The notes: generated by a model from the letters alone, not told the origin. A stretch of DNA of 14,284 nucleotides from SAR202 cluster bacterium (GCA_030740335.1 JASLXL010000179.1:1-14284), one strand, 5' to 3'; numbered from the stretch's first letter, positions 1 to 6,500 are shown. A program made the numbers and translations.

Positions 1-314
1 TCGGCGCCCCGCAGGGTCACGCCCAGCTTTGTCTTGTAGTGGCTCCATTCGATCACAGCCTCGCCACGCTCGGCATCCGTGATCAGCCTGTCGATGACCC
101 AATAGGAGCCTAGCTTCTCGACCGCGGCCTGCCATCCCCTAGCGATGGTTGCCCCGCCATGCCACGGTCCGTCGTACATGTCGGGCGGGAAGTAGTGGAT
201 GGCGTCGGGTGTGAGGCAAGACGTCATCTTCTCGAAGTTCGCCTCGTTACAACCCTCGAAGTAGGTCCGTATGAGACGCTCCATCCGGGCTGACTTGCTT
301 TCGTTTCCAGTCAT
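1..314 (-). CDS. NTF2/SnoaL-like protein (partial, 3' end outside window)
   Basis: The first ~104 codons of a small alpha+beta barrel protein of the NTF2/SnoaL superfamily. Reading from the ATG at 314 gives an N-terminal helix with RLIRTYFEGCNEANFEKM, then LTPDAIHYFPPDMYDGPWHG, then a helix and strands with a WVIDRLITDAERGEAVIEW segment. This order (helix with a YF...N...F element, a D-A-x-x-Y/H-x-P strand, a G-W/H-G loop, late beta strands ending in a x-V-x-E-W element) is typical of SnoaL-like isomerase/hydratase or lumazine-binding-type folds. The gene runs off the left edge, so the C-terminal strands are missing. An AAGGGG sequence about 11 nt upstream can act as ribosome-binding site. 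It starts only a few bases beyond the decayed zwf reading frame. Specific substrate unknown; the superfamily is very diverse, so only the fold is called. Confidence 0.7.
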   Translation of the reverse strand, partial: MTGNESKSARMERLIRTYFEGCNEANFEKMTSCLTPDAIHYFPPDMYDGPWHGGATIARGWQAAVEKLGSYWVIDRLITDAERGEAVIEWSHYKTKLGVTLRGA

Positions 315-316
315 TT

Positions 317-597
317 GGCGCTATCCCCTTGGAGTGGGCCTTGCGGCCGGGCCTGGTTGACCGGCCGCCCTGCGCCAACAACTCGTCGGTCACAGCCGGG
401 CCCTGAGTTCCGGACTCATACTCGTACAGAGATGAATCGCTCTACCGACCCTTCCACACCTCCATCAGCAGGTCGATGATGCGCCACGCCTCCTCGATCT
501 GGTCGCTGCGAATGAACAGAGCGGCGTCCCCTTCAAAAGCGTCGTGCAGCAGTCGCTGGTACGCCTCCGGGATCACCTCGCTGCTCCTAGACCTCAT
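317..597 (-). pseudogene. zwf: zwf C-terminal remnant (glucose-6-phosphate dehydrogenase), truncated and interrupted
   Basis: From an in-frame ATG at 597 the translation reads EVIPEAYQRLLHDAFEGDAA and LFIRSDQIEEAWRIIDLLM, which matches the conserved late region of G6PD (PEAYERLLLDAMRGDATLF-R-DEVEAAW). A TAG at 444-442 interrupts it. The same frame then continues with LYEYESGTQGPAVTDELLAQ and GGR, which matches the extreme C-terminus of G6PD (Y-x-x-G-x-W-G-P...DxLL...GR). So the nonsense codon sits inside the former gene rather than at its end. The N-terminal ~380 residues, including the Rossmann GASGDL motif and the catalytic region, are absent: tal ends at 664, only about 67 bp away. This is a dead gene. 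Its position directly downstream of tal fits the common tal-zwf pentose-phosphate arrangement. The 51-residue piece before the stop could in principle be translated, but no function is expected. Confidence 0.75.
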
Positions 598-663
598 ACT
601 CGTAGCGTACAGTGGCCAATCGTAGAGGCGAATCTGTGACCCGCCCTCTCGTCGGCCTTATGG

Positions 664-1758
664 TCAGGCCTGAGCCAGCACCCCACGCTTGCTTTCGATG
701 TCGGCCATTAGCTCGTCGAAGGAGTCGGAGAATAGCCTTACGCCATTGGACAGCAGGTCCGCAGTGACCTTGTGCATGCTCACACCAATCGCCGCCACAT
801 CGTCGAGCAATCGCGCGGCGCCGTCGACGTCACTAACGATTGTGTCGCCGGCTTTTCCGTGATCCACGAATGCGAGCAACGTTGCCTCGGGCATCGTGTT
901 GACAGTGTACTCGCCAATTAGCGACTCGACGTACAGGACATCACTATACGCCGGGTTCTTCACGCCCGTGCTTGCCCACAGTGGCCGTTGAACACGCGCT
1001 CCGGCCTCCCGTAGCGCCTCAAATCGATCAGTGCGGAACTCCCGCTGGAAATCACGATACGCAAGCCTGGCATTGGCGATTGCAGCACGCCCCTCCAGCC
1101 CAGGTTCCTTGTCGCCAAGTAGCGAGTCGACGACCGTGTCCACGCGGCTCACGAAGAACGAGGCGACCGAAGCGACACGCGCGAGGTCTCCACCCGTTCC
1201 CTTCAGATCCTCGAGCCCAGCTATATACGCCTGTCGCGCGTCCCGGTATGCCACTAGAGAGAATAGAAGTGTCACGTTGACGTTTATGCCCTTACCAATG
1301 AGGCGGCGAATGGCAGGCATGCCCGCTGGGGTTGCAGGCACCTTTATCATCACGTTGGGGCGGTCCAACTCCTCAAACAACCGCATCCCCTCAACCACAG
1401 TCCCATCGGTGTCGTGGGCCAGGTGCGGGTTCACTTCGAGGGAGGCGTATCCGTCCACTCCTCCGGTGGCATCGTAAACCGGGCGTAACAGGTCGGCCGC
1501 GGCCTTGATGTCATTGATGGCGAGGGATTCGTATATCGCATCAGCATTCTTCCCCTCGCTGACCAGGGTTTCGAATGCATCATCGTAGTCGTTGCTGCCG
1601 GTGATGGCCTTTTGAAAGATCGTCGGATTAGACGTTAGGCCGGTCACGCCGAGCTCAATTAGGAGATGGAGCTCACCGGACTCAATGAGCCCGCGGCTAA
1701 CGTTGTCATACCAAACGGACTGGCCGTGTTTCTGGATATCTTCTAGGGAGTTGCTCAT
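664..1758 (-). CDS. tal: Transaldolase
   Basis: A 364-residue transaldolase of the TAL subfamily (pentose phosphate pathway, cytosolic), which moves the dihydroxyacetone unit of sedoheptulose 7-phosphate to glyceraldehyde 3-phosphate. Visible motifs are GVTGLTSNPTIF (37-48), ASLEVNPHLAHDT (105-117), NVMIKVPATPAG (135-146) with the Schiff-base lysine K139, SVASFFVSRVDT (197-208), and RPLWASTGVKNPAYSD (258-273) followed by EYTVNTMPEATLLAF. D18 and E108 match the other catalytic acids of the family. The length is normal for the actinobacterial/chloroflexal-type enzyme, and no phosphoglucose-isomerase domain is fused. The ATG has an AGAGGAAA site just upstream. The next gene downstream is the zwf remnant, so any coupling with the oxidative branch is lost here and the enzyme probably serves the non-oxidative branch. 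No convincing -35/-10 pair was found in front of it. Confidence 0.96.
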   Translation of the reverse strand: MSNSLEDIQKHGQSVWYDNVSRGLIESGELHLLIELGVTGLTSNPTIFQKAITGSNDYDDAFETLVSEGKNADAIYESLAINDIKAAADLLRPVYDATGGVDGYASLEVNPHLAHDTDGTVVEGMRLFEELDRPNVMIKVPATPAGMPAIRRLIGKGINVNVTLLFSLVAYRDARQAYIAGLEDLKGTGGDLARVASVASFFVSRVDTVVDSLLGDKEPGLEGRAAIANARLAYRDFQREFRTDRFEALREAGARVQRPLWASTGVKNPAYSDVLYVESLIGEYTVNTMPEATLLAFVDHGKAGDTIVSDVDGAARLLDDVAAIGVSMHKVTADLLSNGVRLFSDSFDELMADIESKRGVLAQA

Positions 1759-2152
1759 CTGTTTCCTCTAGACGTCCGTGCATCGTAGTCTAACATTTGA
1801 GATGATCATCCAGCGTTTGAGGTTACCCACCCTCCGTCTTGCACCCCTACGCTCAAGCTCAATCCCCAGATTCTCGCTAGCGAACAATTGTACTATAGTA
1901 GCCCTGTGGGACGGACTTTTAGAGGGTCGTCCCTTTTCGTTTCTTGAGTGTTCCAAATATGACCCATTCGTGTACCAATTTGAACCAAAAAGTCCCATAC
2001 ACCATCTTGCATCAATAAGCAGGTGGAACACAATGGGACAGAACGACGAGTGAATTGTCAAAAAGGGCTGTCAGAAGGGTACTGTTCTATACGCACCCGG
2101 TAGATTTGGACGCTGAACCCGCGTGGTACTGGTCCTCTAGCTTCCTGTGGCA
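1759..2152. other. 394-bp noncoding region upstream of tal
   Basis: No credible gene: short open frames on both strands show no protein-like composition or family motif. It holds a perfect 10-bp palindrome TACTATAGTA at 1891-1900, an imperfect hairpin at 1908-1933, and A/T-rich tracts at 1935-2000 and 2056-2065. It probably contains the tal leader and promoter and the 3' end of the preceding decarboxylase operon. I could not find a TTGACA-like and TATAAT-like pair at 16-18 bp spacing on the minus strand. Confidence 0.6.
1908..1933. repeat. Imperfect inverted repeat / hairpin in the tal leader region
   Basis: The left arm GGGACGGAC (1908-1916) pairs with GTCGTCCC (1926-1933), with one bulged G and a 9-nt loop. 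On the plus strand it is followed by CCCTTTTCGTTTC, a T-rich stretch like a weak intrinsic terminator, but no plus-strand gene lies upstream. On the minus strand it would form in an RNA leading into tal about 150 nt ahead of the start. Function is uncertain. Confidence 0.35.
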
Positions 2153-2611
2153 CTACAGGTCGACGATAGGGTCGCCGTCCAGCACCTGCTGGCCGGCCCC
2201 GACGTGCACCTTAGTGACGATCCCGGACCAGTCTGCCCGCAATATCTGCTGCATTTTCATCGCCTCTAGGACGCAGATCTCGTCCCCCGTGACCACCTGA
2301 TCTCCCACCTGGACTGAGACGGAGAGAATGACCCCGGGCATCGGCGTCTTGAACTGTTTGATTGGGCCCGACGAGGCAGCGGCAGCAGCGGGATCTGGTT
2401 GGACAGTGGGGGTTGGGGGAGGTGGCGCAGGGACGATGGGTGTTGGAGCGGGGACGGTAGCAGGTTCAGGCTTGGCGAATAGATCTGCCCGCGCAATGTG
2501 GACCTGGACCTCTTCGCCGTCTACAAGGGCCACGATTGGGTCCGCGGTGGGATCAGAAATCTCCACCGTGTACCACCGTTCCCCGACTTTGACTCGCAGC
2601 GTGGTTGTCAT
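2153..2611 (-). CDS. Biotin carboxyl carrier protein (biotin/lipoyl attachment domain)
   Basis: A 152-residue biotin carrier. Residues 1-45 form a short beta-rich N-terminal segment (VKVGERWYTVEI, VDGEEVQVHI) like the pre-domain in acyl-CoA carboxylase and decarboxylase carriers. Residues 48-82 are a Pro/Ala-rich flexible linker. Residues 84-152 are the biotinyl domain, with KTPMPGVILSVSVQVGDQV and the biotinylation motif EAMKM (K119, 33 residues from the C-terminus). Biotin protein ligase attaches biotin to K119, and the carrier shuttles the carboxyl group between a carboxyltransferase and the membrane decarboxylase. The gene starts 7 nt after the stop of oadB, so the two are co-transcribed and probably translationally coupled; no strong separate ribosome-binding site is visible. 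It most likely serves the OadB/OadG pump encoded just upstream. Confidence 0.93.
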   Translation of the reverse strand: MTTTLRVKVGERWYTVEISDPTADPIVALVDGEEVQVHIARADLFAKPEPATVPAPTPIVPAPPPPTPTVQPDPAAAAASSGPIKQFKTPMPGVILSVSVQVGDQVVTGDEICVLEAMKMQQILRADWSGIVTKVHVGAGQQVLDGDPIVDL

Positions 2612-2618
2612 TGGCAGC

Positions 2619-3779
2619 CTATTGCAGGAGAGAGATGAATATGCCGGCGACGACGGCCGAGCCGATGACGCCAGCTACGTTGGGGCCCATCGCATGGGCC
2701 AGTAGGAACACCTTGGGGTCGCCCTCTTGTCCTACCTGGTGTGAAATCCTCGCCGCCATCGGAACCGCCGAAACCCCGGCCGATCCAATTAGCGGGTTGA
2801 TCTTTTCCTTCAATACCAAGTTCATTAATTTGGCGAAAAGTAGTCCGCCCATTGTTCCGCACGCGAAGGCCACCAATCCTAGTGCCAGTATGACCAGGGT
2901 GTCGACCTTGAACATTGTATCGGCGGAGAGCTGTGTGCCGACGGTGACCATCAAGAATATGGTGGTGATGTTCAAAAGCTCGTTGGATGCCGTATCGGCG
3001 AGCCTGGGCACCACCCCGCTCTCTCGGAACAGATTCCCCATCATGAACATCGACACGAGTGGGGCGGACCCGGGAACCACGAGAATTATCGTGATCATCG
3101 CTATCGCCGGGAAGATGAGCTTCTCTGTTCGGGATACATCCCTTGGGGCGCTCATCATGATCTCGCGCTCGCTTTTGGTAGTGAGTATTTTCATCAGCGG
3201 TGGCTGGATGAAGACGACGCTGGCCATGTATGTGTAGGCCACCACCGCGGTGACGCCAAGGAGTTGGGGCGCGAGCACCCCGGACAAGAAGATGGTCGTC
3301 GGGCCGTCGGCGCCACCGATGATCCCAATTACCGCCGCCTCATCGATGGTGAACTCGATGTCCAGGAACGAACCGACGGCGATTGCGCCCCAGAATGCCA
3401 CGAAGATCCCTATCTGAGCCGCTGCCCCAAGCAGCAGCGTTTTGGGATTGGCAATTACTGGGCTGAAATCGGTCATCGCGCCAAGCCCCAGGAAAATAAT
3501 AGGAGGCAATATGTCCCAGAATGTCAGACCGTAGTACAGGACAATGCCGAAGATACCCGATTCCTGGTTTCCACTAGTCCCCGCAACGAAGGTGGTCATG
3601 TGAGTGTCGGGCAGGTTGGCTATGATGACACCGATGCCTATCGGAAGAAGCACGTAGGGCTCTCGGCCCTTGACGACGGCCACGAATATGAAACCAAGAC
3701 CCAGCAAGAGCATAATACAGGCGCGCCAATCAAGGCCAGCTATGCCGGTAGAGTTATAGAAATCGGAGAAATCTGACAA
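2619..3779 (-). CDS. oadB: Na+-transporting biotin-dependent decarboxylase, beta subunit
   Basis: A 386-residue integral membrane protein of the OadB/MmdB/GcdB family. The beta subunit decarboxylates carboxybiotin and uses the energy to export Na+. Hydrophobic helices run through the whole chain. Hallmark motifs are present: IIGGADGPTTIFLS (153-166) with the essential Asp (D158), NPLIGSAGVSAVPMAAR (328-344), and AHAMGPNVAGVIGSAVVAG (361-379). Length is in the usual range for the family. The start is a TTG (3779-3777) with AGGGA 7 nt ahead; the next Met (residue 23) would remove part of the first membrane segment, so TTG is preferred. It lies 45 bp after oadG and 7 nt before the biotin carrier. 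The family members act on oxaloacetate, methylmalonyl-CoA, glutaconyl-CoA or malonate; the beta subunit alone does not reveal which. Confidence 0.95.
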   Translation of the reverse strand: MSDFSDFYNSTGIAGLDWRACIMLLLGLGFIFVAVVKGREPYVLLPIGIGVIIANLPDTHMTTFVAGTSGNQESGIFGIVLYYGLTFWDILPPIIFLGLGAMTDFSPVIANPKTLLLGAAAQIGIFVAFWGAIAVGSFLDIEFTIDEAAVIGIIGGADGPTTIFLSGVLAPQLLGVTAVVAYTYMASVVFIQPPLMKILTTKSEREIMMSAPRDVSRTEKLIFPAIAMITIILVVPGSAPLVSMFMMGNLFRESGVVPRLADTASNELLNITTIFLMVTVGTQLSADTMFKVDTLVILALGLVAFACGTMGGLLFAKLMNLVLKEKINPLIGSAGVSAVPMAARISHQVGQEGDPKVFLLAHAMGPNVAGVIGSAVVAGIFISLLQ

Positions 3780-3824
3780 GTTGAAATCCCTAAGTCGAGG
3801 TGTTTACGCTCGGCTGGAGGCGCG

Positions 3825-4094
3825 TTACTGCACGGCCTCCGTGTTGGTGTCTGCGTTCGAGCCAAGTATGGTGCTGACGGCCACGATAGCAGCGAGCGCC
3901 TTCTCTCGAGATGCGGCTTCATGAGCCGTAGCGGCTGCCTCGGAACGGCGTATTGCCCGCCTTTCCTGCATGCTGACGCCCCGGCCGAGGGTCCATGTCA
4001 TGACCATCAACAGTATCAACAGGCCAAAGGCTGTACTCAGGCCAAATACCGTCAGCCTGACGCCCTCCCTCAATACCTCGCTATCGATGCCCAT
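3825..4094 (-). CDS. oadG: OadG-like small membrane subunit of the Na+-pumping decarboxylase
   Basis: An 89-residue protein with a single N-terminal membrane helix (about residues 12-35, VRLTVFGLSTAFGLLILLM) followed by a charged, Ala-rich cytoplasmic part and a late hydrophobic helix (KALAAIVAVSTILG, 65-78). This matches the gamma subunit family (OadG/MmdG), which anchors the carboxyltransferase to the beta subunit and helps complex assembly; the KAxxAAI-type late helix is typical. The ATG has GAGG about 7 nt upstream. It sits 57 bp after the amidase stop and 45 bp before oadB, on the same strand. Sequence similarity in this family is weak, so the call rests on topology, the C-terminal helix and position. 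Confidence 0.8.
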   Translation of the reverse strand: MGIDSEVLREGVRLTVFGLSTAFGLLILLMVMTWTLGRGVSMQERRAIRRSEAAATAHEAASREKALAAIVAVSTILGSNADTNTEAVQ

Positions 4095-4151
4095 AAACCA
4101 TCCTCGGCGGCGTTCGAATACGACACAGATTGTACAACATGGCTAACCTGC

Positions 4152-5081
4152 CTAGCTAGACCACCGGGCATCCGTGTCGAGTCGCGGCAGGTACCTGCGG
4201 TCCACTTTGGCAAGGTACGTGAATGTCGGGTTCACGAACTGTGTGCATCGCGCTTCTAGCACCTGGCCAAGGAACAGGTAGGCCTCGCCACGAGAAAAGC
4301 CGTAGTCGTCCTCCAGCCAGATAACCATCTCCTCCAGGGCGGTCCTAAATGCGTCTTCCGCGGGCCTGGCCTGAGCGGCCACCATGATGTGTGTCTCGTT
4401 GGTTATTCGCGGCCAGGTCATTGTGGAAGGTAACTCCGCAAGCTCGCATCGGATACGTACAAGGCCGCCTGCCTCAATGCCGCCGGCGCCGCACACCTCG
4501 CCGTCACCCTGGCGTGCGTGCATGTCCCCGATGTGCAACAGTGCGCCCGGGACAGCCACGGGCAGGTGTACCGATGCGCCCGTCGTGATCTCGGGCACGT
4601 CGAAGTTGCCGCCCCACTGGCCCGCCCAGCCGTTGTGCCATCGTGTGTTCTCGGGCGCCGTTCCAACGAACCCCAGCATCGGCCTTGCCGGTATCTTGAG
4701 CGTGTCGCTCCAGTGGATCAGCCCGTCGCGTATTTCCACGACCTTAGACTGGACCCCGACACCGGTGCCTCCCAGCCAACCCGGCATGGCACCATTGGAT
4801 CCCTGGAACATCGTGTAGCCGATGGGATCTACGTTGATGTCGCCGATGTGGACGATCAGCATCTGACCAGGCTCCGCCCCCTCGACGTAGATGCATCCGC
4901 TCGTCGGGTTGCCTCCACGCAACTTGACCTTCAGAGCCTTGCCATCCGGATGGTCGTCGAGCCAGGGTCCGCGATTGATCTGAGTCTCGACCTCGAACTC
5001 CTCGCCTGGTTCGACGTGCAGGGTGGGTGCGTTGTCCGGCCCGGTCTCGAAATAGAGCAGGTTCTTGGTTGCGCGTTGCAT
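4152..5081 (-). CDS. Acetamidase/formamidase family protein
   Basis: A 309-residue member of the FmdA/AmdA family, which hydrolyses short amides (formamide, acetamide) to ammonia and the acid. Family motifs: a beta-rich N-terminus with GNPTSGCIYVEGAEPGQML (57-75), an H-I-G-D element (78-81), the GFVGTAPEN segment (137-145), and the signature GDMHARQGDGEVCGAG (185-200). The late segment AYLFLGQVLEARCTQFVNP is also typical. Length is normal for the bacterial group (~300). The ATG is preceded by AGGAG at 8 nt spacing, a strong ribosome-binding site. It is the first gene of the operon with oadG, oadB and the biotin carrier, which suggests the acid or amide handled here is linked to the decarboxylase. 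The physiological substrate is not visible from sequence; many members are annotated only by family. Confidence 0.94.
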   Translation of the reverse strand: MQRATKNLLYFETGPDNAPTLHVEPGEEFEVETQINRGPWLDDHPDGKALKVKLRGGNPTSGCIYVEGAEPGQMLIVHIGDINVDPIGYTMFQGSNGAMPGWLGGTGVGVQSKVVEIRDGLIHWSDTLKIPARPMLGFVGTAPENTRWHNGWAGQWGGNFDVPEITTGASVHLPVAVPGALLHIGDMHARQGDGEVCGAGGIEAGGLVRIRCELAELPSTMTWPRITNETHIMVAAQARPAEDAFRTALEEMVIWLEDDYGFSRGEAYLFLGQVLEARCTQFVNPTFTYLAKVDRRYLPRLDTDARWSS

Positions 5082-5133
5082 GACAGTGACTCCTGGTTAG
5101 GTGCTTTGGATGGTGTTCGCGCCGTGCGTGGCA

Positions 5134-5162
5134 AACATAGAGCAGGCGGATGTGTAGTGCAA
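5134..5162 (-). promoter_or_regulatory. Candidate promoter of the amidase-decarboxylase operon
   Basis: On the minus strand TTGCAC (5162-5157) and TATGTT (5139-5134) are separated by 17 bp, about 45 nt in front of the amidase start. Both boxes are imperfect (3/6 and 4/6), so support is weak. Its -35 box overlaps the arm of the inverted repeat at 5159-5182, which would suit repression or activation from that site. Confidence 0.3.
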
Positions 5163-5182
5163 CTATCCTGTACCATAGTTGC
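5159..5182. promoter_or_regulatory. Perfect 8-bp inverted repeat in a divergent control region (candidate operator)
   Basis: GCAACTAT (5159-5166) and ATAGTTGC (5175-5182) are exact reverse complements separated by 8 bp (CCTGTACC). It lies between the divergent amidase operon and the trehalose-phosphatase gene and ends 4 bp before the latter's AGGAGG ribosome-binding site. It can be a dimeric regulator site or, in the plus-strand mRNA, a hairpin beside the ribosome-binding site. Confidence 0.5.
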
Positions 5183-5202
5183 TGCTAGGAGGCCTTTCAC
5201 AA

Positions 5203-6024
5203 TTGAATCTTCTGGAACATTTAGACGAGTTGGGAGGTTTACCAGGTGATCGGGTAGGCCTGTTCGTCGACTTCGACGGAACCATCTCACACCTGGCCCC
5301 TACGCCCGACGATGCAGTCGTCTCACCCCGTGCAGCCAACGCCTTACGTGGGTTGTCCGGCAAGTTGGCTCTGGTGTGCGCTATCTCCGGTAGAGGTGTG
5401 TCGGATCTTCGGGCAAAGGTCGGCATCGATGAGCTTGTCTACGTGGGCAATCACGGCGGCGAAAAATACGAAGCCGAGTCGCTGGTCGTTGCTCCCGGGA
5501 TGGCCGAGTACGAGAAGCGGATTGTAAGCCTATTGAGTGCGCTCCGGCGACACGTAGACAGTCCTGGAATCATTTGGGAAAACAAGAAATACAGCGCCGC
5601 CGTTCACTTTAGGGCCACAGACCATCCAACTATTGTCAAATCCGCATTGGCTGAGGCCGTATCTATCGTCGACGAGGTAGACGGGCTACAGGTCTTCTGG
5701 GGCAAGATGCTGCTCGAAATCCGCATACCGAATGGCGTCCATAAGGGCGACGCCCTGCGTGAGCTGGTCCGGGAACACCGCCTCGACGCGGCGATATTTC
5801 TGGGAGACGACATGACAGACCTGGATGCTATGGAAACGCTACGAGATATGCGGGAGCACGACGGCCTCCGAGGCATCAGTGCGGTCGTAGCCGACGAGTC
5901 CACCCCAGAGGTGTTGCTCAGTACGGCGGACTACACTCTCAACGGGGTCTCATCTGTCGAAATACTGTTGGACTGGCTGCTTAGCACGTCGCAGGGAGAC
6001 TCAACCACGGCGCAAATCACATAG
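5203..6024 (+). CDS. otsB: Trehalose-6-phosphate phosphatase (HAD superfamily, OtsB type)
   Basis: A 273-residue HAD-IIB phosphatase of the trehalose-phosphatase family, which dephosphorylates trehalose 6-phosphate to trehalose. Motifs (numbering from the TTG at 5203): DFDGT 23-27 with the nucleophile D23 and acid D25, ISGR 61-64, VGNHGGE around 81-87, the lysine K181 in NGVHKGDAL, and GDDMTDLDA 201-209 for Mg2+. Length and motif order are normal. A TTG at 5179 is open in frame, but AGGAGG at 5187-5192 lies downstream of it and is 10 nt ahead of the TTG at 5203, which decides the start. No trehalose-6-phosphate synthase gene is in the window, so its partner is elsewhere, or it acts on another sugar phosphate. 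It is divergent from the amidase operon and its stop overlaps that of the cupredoxin tail to tail. Confidence 0.9.
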   Translation: MNLLEHLDELGGLPGDRVGLFVDFDGTISHLAPTPDDAVVSPRAANALRGLSGKLALVCAISGRGVSDLRAKVGIDELVYVGNHGGEKYEAESLVVAPGMAEYEKRIVSLLSALRRHVDSPGIIWENKKYSAAVHFRATDHPTIVKSALAEAVSIVDEVDGLQVFWGKMLLEIRIPNGVHKGDALRELVREHRLDAAIFLGDDMTDLDAMETLRDMREHDGLRGISAVVADESTPEVLLSTADYTLNGVSSVEILLDWLLSTSQGDSTTAQIT

Positions 6025-6459
6025 ACGCTAGATTTTTTCTGCAGAGGTCGGCTCCTATGATCACCGTTGCCTTCATATACGGATGGATCGTACAGTAGAA
6101 TTCGTACGCCCCGGCTTCTTCGAACCTGTACGCAAAATCCTCGCCGGTGGCGATCTGTTCGCTGTCCCAGGTGTCGGTGGGCTCCTCTGGCGTTCCAGAG
6201 GTGATGGTGTGGGGAGATGGGTCCTGATTGACCCATTTCAATATGGTGCCCCGGGGTATGTCCATAGACCGAAACTTGAAGTCGAATATGTCCTCGTCGA
6301 CCTCCACGTTGGGTCTTCCCACCGGCGCTGAAATTTCGGTTGCTGCAGGTGTAAGGATCGGAGTGGATGTCGGTTTCTCGGAGTCAGCGCCCCACGCGCA
6401 AGGATGAGCACCGCCAGCGCGGAGAATGCAATCACGATAGTGCCAACTCCAGCAGGCAT
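6017..6459 (-). CDS. Cupredoxin (plastocyanin/amicyanin-like), frameshifted between signal peptide and copper domain
   Basis: The ATG at 6459 opens a hydrophobic signal/anchor sequence (GTIVIAFSALAVLILA), after which that frame becomes nonsense. The neighbouring frame takes over with ADSEKPTSTPILTPAATEIS, a Pro/Thr/Ala linker typical of exported cupredoxins, then a complete copper domain. Counting from V/M of VGRPNVEVDE at 6322, the type-1 copper ligands are H38 (SPHTITS), C77, H80 and M83 (YCTIHPYM). One indel near 6387-6401 (GCGCG or GGGG run) accounts for the split. The encoded protein would be an exported or membrane-anchored small electron carrier. A separate start at the GTG (6322) lacks a ribosome-binding site and would give a cytosolic copper protein, so the frameshift reading is preferred. 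The C-terminal tail ADLCRKNLASM after the copper domain is unusual. The gene end overlaps otsB by 8 nt, convergently. Either a pseudogene or an assembly error. Confidence 0.8.
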
Positions 6460-6468
6460 GTAACGCTT

Positions 6469-6500
6469 CTTCCTCCTCTCCCTAGAGGGAGAGGAGGAAG
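6469..6500. repeat. Perfect 15-bp inverted repeat with 2-nt loop (REP-like hairpin)
   Basis: CTTCCTCCTCTCCCT (6469-6483) is the exact reverse complement of AGGGAGAGGAGGAAG (6486-6500), with AG between. It lies between the PHP hydrolase stop and the cupredoxin start. On the minus strand the 3' arm carries AGGAGG, the only good ribosome-binding site for the cupredoxin ATG (12 nt away), so the site is inside the stem. There is no T-tract, so an ordinary intrinsic terminator is unlikely. Polypurine/polypyrimidine palindromes of this type occur as dispersed intergenic repeats in many bacterial genomes. Confidence 0.8.

Noticed and set aside
972..1477. Overlapping plus-strand open frames of 100-150 codons inside tal
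   Set aside because: They are antisense shadows of a clear transaldolase, with Arg/Pro/Ser-rich composition and no family motifs.
1768..2061. Two open frames of over 90 codons, one on each strand, in the gap upstream of tal
   Set aside because: Neither has a plausible ribosome-binding site, domain or protein-like pattern; the region looks noncoding.
2605..3237. A 210-codon plus-strand frame antisense to oadB
   Set aside because: oadB is certain from its motifs. The antisense frame reflects its codon bias and gives Ser/Ile/Thr-rich nonsense.
4130..4137. TTGTACAA palindrome ahead of oadG as an internal promoter or operator
   Set aside because: An 8-bp palindrome is common by chance, and no -35 box lies at the right distance from TACAAT.
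4518..5249. A 243-codon plus-strand frame antisense to the amidase and crossing the divergent control region
   Set aside because: It would need to run through the amidase's operator region and ribosome-binding site, and it shows no recognisable domain.
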